From Planococcus citri (lineage: Eukaryota; Arthropoda; Insecta; Hemiptera; Pseudococcidae): DNA of 64,000 bases. Below are positions 45,368 through 56,097 of the stretch, piece by piece. Position 1 is the first letter of the stretch. Each line of letters opens with the position of its first letter. The stretch covers positions 66,402,001-66,466,000 of the forward strand of contig NC_088679.1 in NCBI RefSeq assembly GCF_950023065.1. Direction: 5' to 3'. The position numbers and the translations under genes are program-made. The notes beneath the pieces were generated by a model, which was not told the DNA's origin, did no database searches, and was given only the letters and a program-made list of their open reading frames with translations.

Positions 45368-46584
45368 TGAGAGAGGGCAGATTGGCCCCACTGCCGTAAG
45401 GTAGTGCTTATATTACGAACCCCTTATATTGAAAATATTGGTAACGTCTGAACTACTTTAGGAAATAGGCTAAGTACAAATATATACGCGACATACTCGC
45501 GCATATAAGGCGGCACCCTTCTCTAATTAAGAAGGGTCGCGAGCCTTTGACGTTTATGCCCCAAGATAGGGATTTTGGACATAAATAACTAAAATCACAT
45601 AAATTCTTCAACTTATGTAAAAGTAGTTGTACTTAGCAAGTACGCTATTGGTCCCCCCCAATTAAGGGTGGAGATTAAGACAAAAGTAGCGTCTTTATAA
45701 TACAGATTTCTACTCTGAAGAAATCACTAGTGTTTCGGCAATTCGCAATAGTCGGTTCATTCGTCGATGTTGATTAAATTTATGTCTTGGGTGCGCCCCA
45801 GTTGAGGGGAGACCAAGGCAAAGTTTTGGTATGTTTCACACCATCTCCCGCATGGTTAATACTACTGTGAAACCTAGATTAATCGATCCTCAATCGATTA
45901 ATAACGTGAGCCTTTTTGGAATTGAGGGATTTATCCGGAAATCACCTCAATTTGCAAAGTTTAAAGTGATACCTCGTTTAGTTAAGTGTCATCAAGCCTA
46001 CAGTATTGGACAGGCCAAGATAAGCGATGACAAACGTGTACAGTTTGAAGTAAGTGGTGGAATCGCCAACTGAAATAATTATAGTGCTTAATATCAATCT
46101 TTTCTCGTGGAGATATGGACCATGGTGTTGCCTCCACGATGACTAAACTAAAATGCTTCATTCTCGTGTATATATTATGTGAATGTATTCTTCTCCTATT
46201 CTATGTCTTCTTGTTGTTGACTAGGGTAAAATCTACTCGATAGATTATTGTCAATTTTGGCTGATCTGTGTCACTGTGTGACCAGGTCATAATACAAAGA
46301 AATTCATTAGGTCATCTTGTCTCACTAAATTTATAGACTCCATTGTATGCCAATGAATTTATGTAAAAAGTGTAAATATATGTAGTAAGTAAAACAGAAT
46401 TCGTATTTATTACGTATATTTCTTTAAATGATGTATAGAGCGATTAGACAGACTACGCCCTTCTGAGCTATCTAGGTATTCGAAAATATTCCCCCGCCTA
46501 AGGAGTATTTCTAATCTTCACTCCCAATGGTATTCCTTTTCAACTATACCACTAATAGTAGTCATTCTCAGTCACACTATATCA
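45368..46584 (+). repeat. 5' LTR
   Basis: Starts TGAGAGAGGGCAGATTGGCC and ends CACTATATCA. Near its 3' end it carries GAGCTATCTAGG followed by an AATATTC...GAGTATT hairpin (about 46470-46517), conserved across the family. It also has an internal CCCTTCT...AGAAGGG stem near 45510-45535. An 80-codon open frame at 45831-46073 is intact in both LTRs, but with LTRs this similar that is no evidence of selection. Confidence 0.95.
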
Positions 46585-46590
46585 TTATTT

Positions 46591-46610
46591 TGGCGCCTGA
46601 ACGTGGGACC
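46591..46610 (+). other. Primer binding site (tRNA-Lys-like)
   Basis: TGGCGCCTGAACGTGGGACC lies 6 nt after the 5' LTR. It is complementary to the 3' end of a tRNA including CCA. The TGGCGCC start resembles sites primed by tRNA-Lys; the exact isoacceptor is not established. Confidence 0.75.
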
Positions 46611-49082
46611 TGTGTTTTAATTTATTTATAAATTAAAGATGGGTTAATAAGTCTGCACTTTGAGGTGCTCGATGTAGTGAATTAGGGACCTTTTATAATA
46701 TTTAATTTGACCCCCTAACTGTTCAAAAATCGATCTTTTTGACCAGTTGGCGGAGCCTGTAGTTAGGTCCCCCTGCTCGTAAAACGAATAAATTCAATTC
46801 GGATTACGAGTGGATGAGTTTCTGATAGGCGAGAGTTCGAAAATGACCTTTCATCTATCAGAAATAGGGCACTCCTAGATTTTTGAGACGAAAATGTTGA
46901 TTCTCTACCTGGATACTATGTACCAAATTGAGATCAGTTGGGTCGTGATTGTCCTCATTTTCGGCTCGTAAAATCTAGGACTCTAGGGAGACCCACATTA
47001 GCAATTGACCTTAACGTAGATCTTTTGTGTGGGTCGCACTTTCATTGATATCATGAAGGTTACTAAACTCACAGAGACCCTTTGCACTCTCATTGCGTCC
47101 TCGTTTGGTTTGTCTCCGAAGTGAGTGTAACGCCATCATGAAATCTTTGGTTAGCCTCAAAAAACGTAGGGAGATCCACTTTAAGCAGCAAGAGTTGAAA
47201 TTATACCTGTTGTTGTGGATCGCACTTTCATTGATTTTCGAGAAATCGGAATCTTTGGTTAGCCTTGAAAAATCTCACTATATTCACTACAGTTCGAGTA
47301 TGGCAATGCTCCAGACTTATTACGAATTCTACCCTAAAATTAGACTATGCTTAGATTTTTACTCGTTCAACATTTTCTCCAAACCTCATGGGGCGGAATG
47401 TATGTTGGAAGTTGAGAAATTAACCTAGTTAATTATCACTAGAAAATAGTTAGATTTAGACTTTTTTACCTCGTCCTTGATATTGTCACTCAACCCTAAC
47501 AGGTTCAAACAAGGTCGGACTGAGAACCAAAACTGATTCTAATTTAGAAAAATTTAAGCATACTTTAATTTTATTTCATATCTCGTCCTTGATACTATTT
47601 TTACAAAATATTGCATGATTTTGTGTCGGACTGAGAATAAGAACTAACCAATAGCTATACTATTAGTTACAACTTAGGTTAAATTATTTTTAGACAAAAT
47701 TAAATCCCATCAAAATTGATCAACTCGTCACGAAGTATTTTTTGAACCAAATAGTACCAAAAATTCAGTAGGTAACTAGGTCAATAGGATATTGAACTCG
47801 CATCGCGTCCTTTACAAGACGAGGGTGACGACGATGCCGCGTTTCAATGTAACTAGTAGACTAGGGATACGTGACGTTTTTAATGTACCATAGCACCATT
47901 AAAAGAAACACCTCTCTTTCAGCAAAGAGGGTGTTTACACGTAATTATTTAGTCTTTAAATAGTTTACCGCATGGATTTAATAACTCGGAACACCATGTT
48001 CAATAGTTATTGAAACCCACAAAGAATGTGTGTTGTATTTTTTCGATAACATAAGTGAGAATTTTCCTATGCATGTAGCTAAGACTTTCACTTAGACAAA
48101 AAATACAATACACTTTCTTACCTCGTTTTTGATACTGCCTTGGACGACCTATAACCAAAAGGTCAACACAGCCAAACCAGTGTCGAAAATGTGACATGCG
48201 TAATTTTAACAACTTAGCGCATATATTTTTTCCTCATTTTCGGAACTGTTTTGTTGACTCCTTTGAGACCAATCAGTACCGAATTGATAAACTTGAATTG
48301 CTTAAATTTACATATGGCTAATTTAGATTTTTATAACTCGTTTCGTGAAACGAAATAATTACATAGTCAATACAATGTAGATTTACGTTTTTCAAGTAAA
48401 ACATTTTAAAATCCTACTTAGCCTGCTACTTGTTCTCATTTTTAAACTATTTTGTTGGAAGGAAATACTCGTAAATGTGACAACATTGTAAATTAGGGTG
48501 AGATGTAGTTTTGTCTAAACAACATTATTTTTTCGGTGCAATCTTTTTACACGAGCCGCTAGATTTTTGTCTTTGAAGTTCCCTTGAAATTCTTTATAAA
48601 GGGGAAGAATTCAGCTACCTTAGACTTAGCTCATGAGGGCGTGGTTTGCTCTCGGAAAGAGCGTAGTTGCAAGCGAATAATATTGTAATTTCAAGAGAAG
48701 GGACGCAGTAGTTTTTTGGAAGTGGAAAATAGTACTTAAAGTTCACGTTTACCTCCACCAACCCCGCCACCACCGGCGGTATTTTTCAAAGGAAGCCTCC
48801 GACAAATAAGTTAAAATAGGGATACTTAGCTACTATGTATTTACGTATAGTTGTACAATAAGTGTCACCCCTTTTACTCGGAGGCGCGAAGCCAAGGTCG
48901 TAAATCTCAAGATTTTTAATAGCCCAAGGCGACGATTTGAAAAAAGGGGGAAATTCTTTGAACATTAGGACCTCCTACCAACAGGTCAATGCTAATATAA
49001 CTATTATACACTTGCCACAAAAATTATTCTGTTTTCGACTCGCGTGGGTTACAGTACGTTTTCGTTTTGCACTTCGCGCTTT
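46611..49082 (+). other. Long 5' leader of the LTR element
   Basis: About 2.5 kb between primer site and gag with no domain-bearing frame. A motif CTCGTCCTTGATA...GTCGGACTGAGAA recurs at about 47472-47525 and 47581-47637, with a weaker relative near 48122. This suggests degenerate internal repeats. A 111-codon frame (47093-47428) starts without features and is not called. Confidence 0.5.
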
Positions 49083-50297
49083 ATGAATACTCCTCCAGCT
49101 TTAAGCACTCGTAGCAGAGTAAGTAAAGGAAAACCTTTGATTTCTTTGGACTTTTGCAACAGTAGCCGAAAGCCCGCTCGCGTAATGAATCCGGATTTGA
49201 ATATGAACGAAGAGAATCATAATTCAAATAATTTTAGTGATCAACCACAGGAATACACCACGGTGTGTATAAATATGGATGATAGTAACTCAGATACACT
49301 TTCCGATGAAGGTGTTGGTACTCAGGAAACTTCGTACCCCATTGACCCCGAATCAATTAGGGACTCGACTGACGATGAGGTTTACAAAATTTTCAAAAAG
49401 ACTTGGGATTGGAATAAGAAAATGCAATCAAAATTAACATCAAAAATTAATGCTACCACTCAGGAAAATAGAAAAGCGAAAAATTATGCTAAAGAAGCAA
49501 AAAAGGTCGCCATCTATTTAAATGACAAATTGCAAGACATTTCGATTCAACAATCTAAACTTGTCGAATCAACCAATGAATGGTTGAAAGAACTAGGCGA
49601 AAAATTAGAGGAAACTTCTTTGAATGTATCGGAAGCAAAAATTGACTCTGCTAGCAATTCGTCTGCTATTCAAAAACTTTTGGAAAAAATGTTACAAATG
49701 AACAACGAATCGCGAGATAGGGACAACACCTCTGGCCAGTTACAAAACGATCTAAATTTCATGAAGGACGTAATTCGTAGATTACCAGTCAAAACTAGGA
49801 AGGTTAAAACCAACCCAATTGACCCAGGTTCAGTGAAAAATGCAGGTGTTTATTTTTCGGACGAATTAAAATATTTCCCACACGAATTTTTGGACGATTT
49901 TGAAAAATATTTTAACAACGCGAATGCTGACGAATGCCACAAGGTATTTGCTTTCAAAAAGGTCATTCTTACAAAAGATTCTCCCCAATTTTTGGAAACA
50001 GTTCGTAATATCCATCACTACGACGAATTAAAAAAGAAATTCCTAAATTATTACTGGGACAGACATGCTCAAAATGAAGCGATGAAATTTTGTCAGTACA
50101 AATTTACAACCGCGAACGACGTTAAGGACATGGCTAATAACATGATTCGATGGGCGCGATCTCTTTCTCACCATCGTCATGGTGACGCCGAGGACCTCAT
50201 CGAGATGTTGATCAATAAAACCCCAGAACAATATCACAATAGGCTCATAGAAGAAGGGCAAACTTTGGACCAATTTATTGAAGTGGCATGCATATAG
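49083..50297 (+). CDS. Gag-like protein of the LTR retrotransposon (404 aa)
   Basis: The first ATG is at 49083. The protein has an acidic, low-complexity N-terminus (about 20-110, rich in N, D and S). A lysine/alanine-rich helical region follows (about 120-240), probably coiled coil. A C-terminal half (about 275-400) looks like a retrotransposon capsid domain: Y-F-P-H-E-F-L-D-D-F-E-K-Y, then K-V-F-A-F-K, then F-L-N-Y-Y-W and a terminal T-P-E-Q-Y-H-N-R-L. It would assemble the particle that packages element RNA. There is no CCHC zinc knuckle and no pol frame behind it. The polypurine tract follows 110 nt after the stop. Family assignment is by pattern only. Confidence 0.75.
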   Translation: MNTPPALSTRSRVSKGKPLISLDFCNSSRKPARVMNPDLNMNEENHNSNNFSDQPQEYTTVCINMDDSNSDTLSDEGVGTQETSYPIDPESIRDSTDDEVYKIFKKTWDWNKKMQSKLTSKINATTQENRKAKNYAKEAKKVAIYLNDKLQDISIQQSKLVESTNEWLKELGEKLEETSLNVSEAKIDSASNSSAIQKLLEKMLQMNNESRDRDNTSGQLQNDLNFMKDVIRRLPVKTRKVKTNPIDPGSVKNAGVYFSDELKYFPHEFLDDFEKYFNNANADECHKVFAFKKVILTKDSPQFLETVRNIHHYDELKKKFLNYYWDRHAQNEAMKFCQYKFTTANDVKDMANNMIRWARSLSHHRHGDAEDLIEMLINKTPEQYHNRLIEEGQTLDQFIEVACI

Positions 50298-50407
50298 GAC
50301 TGGAGGGGGGATGGCAGGGTCTGTACGGCGTGGGATCAATCTCCTCTATGCTTTTTTCATGATCCGTGATCCACTTCGATGATCTGCTCTCCTCTGAGTG
50401 ATCTCAC

Positions 50408-50414
50408 GAAGGGG
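50408..50414 (+). other. Polypurine tract
   Basis: GAAGGGG just upstream of the 3' LTR, separated from it by CAAT. The expected plus-strand priming site, but short. Confidence 0.5.
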
Positions 50415-50418
50415 CAAT

Positions 50419-51635
50419 TGAGAGAGGGCAGATTGGCCCCACTGCCGTAAGGTAGTGCTTATATTACGAACCCCTTATATTGAAAATATTGGTAACGTCT
50501 GAACTACTTTAGGAAATAGGCTAAGTACAAATATATACGCGACATACTCGCGCATATAAGGCGGCACCCTTCTCTAATTAAGAAGGGTCGCGAGCCTTTG
50601 ACGTTTATGGCCCAAGATAGGGATTTTGGACATAAATAACTAAAATCACATAAATTCTTCAACTTATGTAAAAGTAGTTGTACTTAGCAAGTACGCTATT
50701 GGTCCCCCCCAATTAAGGGTGGAGATTAAGACAAAAGTAGCGTCTTTATAATACAGATTTCTACTCTGAAGAAATCACTAGTGTTTCGGCAATTCGCAAT
50801 AGTCGGTTCATTCGTCGATGTTGATTAAATTTATGTCTTGGGTGCGCCCCAGTTGAGGGGAGACCAAGGCAAAGTTTTGGTATGTTTCACACCATCTCCC
50901 GCATGGTTAATACTACTGTGAAACCTAGATTAATCGATCCTCAATCGATTAATAACGTGAGCCTTTTTGGAATTGAGGGATTTATCCGGAAATCACCTCA
51001 ATTTGCAAAGTTTAAAGTGATACCTCGTTTAGTTAAGTGTCATCAAGCCTACAGTATTGGACAGGCCAAGATAAGCGATGACAAACGTGTACAGTTTGAA
51101 GTAAGTGGTGGAATCGCCAACTGAAATAATTATAGTGCTTAATATCAATCTTTTCTCGTGGAGATATGGACCATGGTGTTGCCTCCACGATGACTAAACT
51201 AAAATGCTTCATTCTCGTGTATATATTATGTGAATGTATTCTTCTCCTATTCTATGTCTTCTTGTTGTTGACTAGGGTAAAATCTACTCGATAGATTATT
51301 GTCAATTTTGGCTGATCTGTGTCACTGTGTGACCAGGTCATAATACAAAGAAATTCATTAGGTCATCTTGTCTCACTAAATTTATAGACTCCATTGTATG
51401 CCAATGAATTTATGTAAAAAGTGTAAATATATGTAGTAAGTAAAACAGAATTCGTATTTATTACGTATATTTCTTTAAATGATGTATAGAGTGATTAGAC
51501 AGACTACGCCCTTCTGAGCTATCTAGATATTCGAAAATATTCCCCCGCCTAAGGAGTATTTCTAATCTTCACTCCCAATGGTATTCCTTTTCAACTATAC
51601 CACTAATAGTAGTCCTTCTAGATCACACTATATCA
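50419..51635 (+). repeat. 3' LTR
   Basis: Same length as the 5' LTR with about seven substitutions, four of them clustered 14-21 nt before the end. Followed by the TGAC target duplication. Confidence 0.95.
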
Positions 51636-51639
51636 TGAC

Positions 51640-52252
51640 AAAATTTTTCTAAATTAGTTCTTCAAAAAAAAAGCTTCTTCGATATTCCGAACAACGTTGG
51701 CCTCTTTGTATAGAGCTCCCCCCTCACCCATCTTTCCAAATGGAAAAAAGAATAAAATGATAAAATAATAAAAAATTGAAGCGTGTAAAAAATTTTTCGA
51801 AAGTAAGAAGGTTCATTTTAGTTTAGAATTTTTTCATGTATTTCCCCCTCCTCCAACTTCAGACAAGGAAACATGGGACATGAAAAAATAACACTGACTG
51901 ATTTATTTCATTTATTATATTTTTTGCATTTTCGTGGGAGAGAGGAGGGAGGGAGTGATTCATCAGTCCATTGAAAAGGACCAAAAGGAGGTTTTTTGAA
52001 AAAATATTTAATTATAAGATTATTTAGAAGAATTCTATTGGAGAAATAAAAAATCTTTTAATTACTAATTTTCTTATTTTTTTTCATGAAAACTAACAAT
52101 TCATGGTAAAAGAGTAGAGCAAAAAAAATTGCTAATTTCATACTCAAAATTTGGCAGTGTAAAGATCCAGTGATGGAAAAATAAGGATGAAGTCTGTTCT
52201 TTCAGGGAAGTTTTGAATCTTGAATATTGAACTTGATGCTTAAAATTTCAAT
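51640..52252. other. Intergenic, no gene seen
   Basis: AT-rich sequence between the LTR element and the pogo-like element. No feature supported. Confidence 0.4.
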
Positions 52253-52254
52253 TA

Positions 52255-53095
52255 CAGTAAAAGCTCGTTATAGCGCTTTCGGATATAACGCTGATTTCGT
52301 TATAACGCTGATTTCTTCCGGTCCCTTGACATCCCCATTTAAACCAATGTAAAATTAATCGCGATATAACGCTCTTGAGCATTTAAAAATCGCGTTTTAA
52401 CGCTCTAAAATTTCAACAATTATCGTTCAATTTCGTTGATTTAAGGCATTCAACGACTAGTTTTTGGTCATTTTACATCATTTATCGTAAATCATTCAGA
52501 TTACAATAAAAATTACTCAACGAATTCAGCAAAATATACAATTAAAACCACTCCATTGTATTTTTCACGTCAAAATCTCCCATTTTTTAGACCCTTGCAA
52601 GGTCCATTGGTGAATTTGGGCTTAAAATTGGTTGAAATGAAAATCCCGAAACCAAAACCGACAGTAAATTTTTCAATCCCAAAACGAATCCTGAACCCGA
52701 AATAAAAATTTGAAAAACAAATCCTGAAACGAATTCAATCCCAAAATGAAAAAATTTCAATCCCGAAATCGTTTCGGTCCCACAGCTCTGCATATTATTG
52801 AACAAAAAAGGTTTACTCAAGCTCGAGCAATGAACGTCACTGTTGATGGTCCATTATTTCAGAGTAAAGCTCCAGAAATTGCCAAAAAATATGCATTTAA
52901 ATTCGAAATATTAATTACTAGTTTACCTACGTACATCGTTTCGACTTCCTTTATAGCGCTTTTTTCACTTTAAAACGAGAATTCGCGGTATAACGCTAAT
53001 CAGTGTTAAAACGAGACTTTCGGTTATAACGCGCTTCGGCTTATAACGCTCTTTTTCTCCGGTCCCTTGAAGAGCGTTATAACGAGCTTTTACTG
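52255..53095 (+). mobile_element. Pogo/Tigger-like element, deletion derivative
   Basis: The ends are CAGTAAAAGCTCGTTATA and its inverse, with TA outside both (52253-52254, 53096-53097). CAGTR-type ends and TA duplications are characteristic of the pogo branch of Tc1/mariner. TATAACGCT words recur through both subterminal regions. At 841 bp it is too short for a full transposase, but keeps a piece of the DNA-binding domain. Confidence 0.85.
52786..52973 (+). pseudogene. Pogo-like transposase fragment (CENP-B-type HTH)
   Basis: The frame encodes FTQARAMNVTVDGPLFQSKA followed by PEIAKKYAFKF. This matches the second helix-turn-helix of CENP-B/Tigger transposases, where the pattern is Q-A-R-x-x-x-x-x-V-x-G-x-x-L-x-x-K-A. 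The rest of the transposase, including the DDE catalytic core, is missing. Assignment is by pattern memory. Confidence 0.6.
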
Positions 53096-53097
53096 TA

Positions 53098-54528
53098 GAA
53101 AAGTTTGACAAAACCTTAGAAAGTCAGTTTTGAAAATTTCACATATTTTTAGATACCTACAAGTCCACTTCGATGTAAGATTTTCAAAATGGAGTCATTT
53201 TTTTCAATGTTTTTGAAAGTCTGACAATGACGTTGGCCTACTCATTGTCAAGAATTTAGATGAATTTTTTTCGAGTTCTTGAAAGGTGAAAAAACATTAC
53301 CTACGAAATCAGATTATTTAATTTTTTTTTGAATACTTTATTCTTGTTTCTAAAAATAGATAAAAAATTTTCCCACGTTTTTCAGAATCCGATAAATATT
53401 GAAATGAGTATCAGAAATCGGTCATTCTATCATCCTTTTGTACTAATCTCGAAAAGTTTAGCTTTCATCATGACAGTTCACGCTCATTTCAAAGTTTAAT
53501 AAGTCACTGATTTTGAATTTCCAAATATTTCCCTTCAAAACATCGCAATCAGACTGACTATAAATTAAACTGGTCCAGAGGTATGAAGTTTTCAAAGTTC
53601 GGAAGTTTCGCAAAAAATCGTCCACTGGGTGATTTAGGTAGAACTAATGATGAGTATGAGTCCATTGCAGTACCATCAATGGAAACTGATGAAAAAAAAT
53701 TAAACAAGACAGATAAACCTGGCTTAACTTTTAAACACCTTGCGAATATTTGCGGCAAACTGGTTATGTAATTTAATTAACACGTGTGTAGAATAAATTA
53801 ATTGAATTGCATAACCGGTTTGCCGTAAATTCACACTTACCAGTAATATGCAGTGAAACAAGATCGATAGATCGAGCAAAAATATATCCCTCCATCCAAT
53901 ATTTCAGGAGTCGTTCGAGCTTTTGGAAATTGAAATAAATTCAATGAGCCATCAAAACCATATAAAAAATCAAAATTTTATAGAAATTCGAAATTTGGCT
54001 CGTATCTCTATTTTTAACATCTTCCCCTTCTCCTTGAAGTATGTACATGTATTGGAATTGTTTTTGAGCTGTTTTGAGCAGTTCTGGAGCCTCCAAAAAA
54101 TTCTTGGAAATGGGAATTTTCACGAAATTTCACATACTCAGGTAGTTGAGTTGGAAAGCTGAAATTTCTTCCTGTGTCCTGCACTTTCACCTCAGTAGAT
54201 CGATTAGAGACAAATTGGAATTATTCTGGAGCCTCCAGCAATATTTTGGAAATTCCAGTTTTCCAAATTGAAAAAAAAAATACCCTTAAATTTGTCCAAA
54301 TTCACTGTAAAATTTATATTACAGGTAGCCTAATTGCGTTTTCATAAGGTAAAAAAAAAAATTGAAAAATAATGCTAAAAACGTATCTAGAGACTAATTG
54401 GTCCATTAAAATCCGGGAATATACCTAGGTAGTTTAAGAAGCTCTTGTCATCTTGTTTGGGACGTGCTTAGTTGAAAATACTAATTTTTCATCTCATTGA
54501 AAATTAATTTATTATAAAAAACATTTTT
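53098..54528. other. Intergenic downstream of OR7, no gene seen
   Basis: It contains two relics of the dispersed GAGCAGTTCTGGAGCCTCCA repeat (about 54075-54100 and 54215-54250). An inverted pair around GCATAACCGGTTTGCCG (about 53753-53825) suggests a small hairpin. No gene supported. Confidence 0.4.
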
Positions 54529-56097
54529 TCAAAATCCAAAACCCACTCCCTTTCGTCTTAATAAATTCACCGTTGAATATATATAATTACACATTTTCAG
54601 AAAAAATTCCATATTGACTACGTATGTCTTGAAAGCTTTGAATTCAATGGCAACTTGAGCCTGATATAAAAGTAAATGAACGGATTTCCTGCTCGAAGGT
54701 GGCAAACTGTACCAAGGCAGATCGTAAACCACTTCTTGGAACATTTCACACTGAAATAAATCCAAAATATCGAAATTAGATATCTTTTCAGAATGGAGGT
54801 GGGGTTGAAATTGAAAAAAGGGATTTTTACCATGTCTGAGTACAGCTTGCCAGTTAAACAGTGCATCAGGAGTATGGTTGCAGTGAACGCTGCGTGGCAT
54901 AGAATTTTGAAATTCATCAAAATTGATTCTTCGTTCATCTGAGAAGCAGTAGATAGATAAGATGTTGGAAAATGGACCACTGAATTTCATTTGGATACCT
55001 CGTTCATCTTTTATACTTACCGAAGTGAAGATGTAAACGAGTACAATTTCAATATACAAAATCGTAGCCAAACCGATGGTCATATTGAACTCCATATAAG
55101 GCTTCAAATAAGATATTCCTCTGGAACGATTCCAATAATAAATAATAGGTAATGCAACGAATCAATTCAGCCATGAATTTAGATTTCATAATATTTAATT
55201 TTACCTCAATAAATCACGATGATATCTGGCAGCGATATGTATATCCCTCAAGAACTCATCCTGCAGTCTGGACAATTCATCGCAGCTGTGACGCTTTCTA
55301 CGAATCAGTTCCTTGTAACAGAAACTGAACAGTCTGGCACGATACTCCAAGAAATCGCTCAAAGTTTGAAACTTGCAATAAAATTCTCTCATCGATACGA
55401 AAGCGAAAAAAGGTATACAAAAATACATCGCTCCGAGCGGCGCTCCGCAAGCCACTTGCGAAGTGAAAAGCATTAAAAATGTACTCAACTGGTCGACGTT
55501 TTCGCAATACAAAGGAAACACCGAGTATTTCGGGTCGCTGAGTTTACCAGTATTGTAACCGATAACCAAGTCGAAGTACGTGCTGATCATAAACGAAGAA
55601 AAAATACTTATTTGTGTGAGCAGTATGATAAAAGCGACCCGTAAAGGGTGTTTTTTTCTGGTCACTGGTTCGATTTGAGAATAACACTGTAGTTTTAAAG
55701 ATGATGCCGAAACTGACTCGAGTTCTGTTGGGAAAGATTTATCGAGAATTCTGAACGTTTTTCGGATATCGTTGAAATAAAGGTGAGATCCAACAGGTTT
55801 CATGATGAGTAGATAGATCGTCGTTACGATCATTTCGCTCGCGAATAGAGTGTAGATGGGGACGGGGTTGGTGGTGAGGAAAATATACAGGAAGCTGTGA
55901 GTGGTTAACGAGGCGATGGCGTAGATATTGTACGATATCCAGAATCGTTCGATGAACTGGTTGAATAGAGTTGAATGGTAGAAGTGTCCTAGAAACCAGT
56001 ATAAAAGGTTTGCTTGATTGACGATGGATCTAGTGTATCCGAAGAGATTCTTGATGCCGAGTAGTTGTTTGATGAATGATGAGAAGTTGTGTCTCAT
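54529..56097 (-). CDS. Odorant receptor OR7 (4 exons, 440 aa)
   Basis: Exons on the minus strand are 56097-55205, 55120-55021, 54938-54831 and 54750-54529 (893+100+108+222 nt, in frame). Introns are 84, 82 and 80 nt with clean GT-AG ends. TM1 is at about residues 50-74, TM2 79-102, TM3 148-176, TM4 203-235, TM5 in exon 2 (FNMTIGLATILYIEIVLVYI), TM6 in exon 3 and TM7 in exon 4. The loop motif is FPLYCENVDQLSTF. The C-terminus has LPWYSLPPSSRKSVHLLLYQ and CNYIYSTVNLL. It is a typical 7tm_6 OR by length and topology (intracellular N-terminus expected) and is closest in signature to OR6 and OR8. It is the cleanest reference model in the window. Confidence 0.93.

Larger units (their letters stand above)
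45368..51635 (+). mobile_element. Non-autonomous LTR retrotransposon, gag only (TR-GAG type)
   Basis: Two 1217-bp LTRs (45368-46584 and 50419-51635), TG...CA bounded, differ at about seven positions by eye, so the insertion is young. A 4-bp target duplication TGAC (45364-45367, 51636-51639) fits Ty3/Gypsy integrase. The primer binding site starts at 46591 and a short polypurine tract lies at 50408-50414. The internal region (3.8 kb) carries a single gag-like ORF and no protease, reverse transcriptase, RNase H or integrase. The element therefore depends on a helper. Related solo LTRs are at 8712-9817 and 58426-59829, and a fragment at 15180-15599. Confidence 0.92.

Noticed and set aside
45831..46073. 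80-codon ORF present in both LTRs
   Set aside because: Identity follows from the young age of the element; no domain seen, so not called a gene.
47093..47428. 111-codon frame in the LTR element leader
   Set aside because: Begins in the long leader without a family-like motif; no support beyond openness.
53583..53771. 62-codon frame next to the pogo-like element
   Set aside because: It lies outside the element's TIRs, has no transposase motif, and the opposite strand is equally open.
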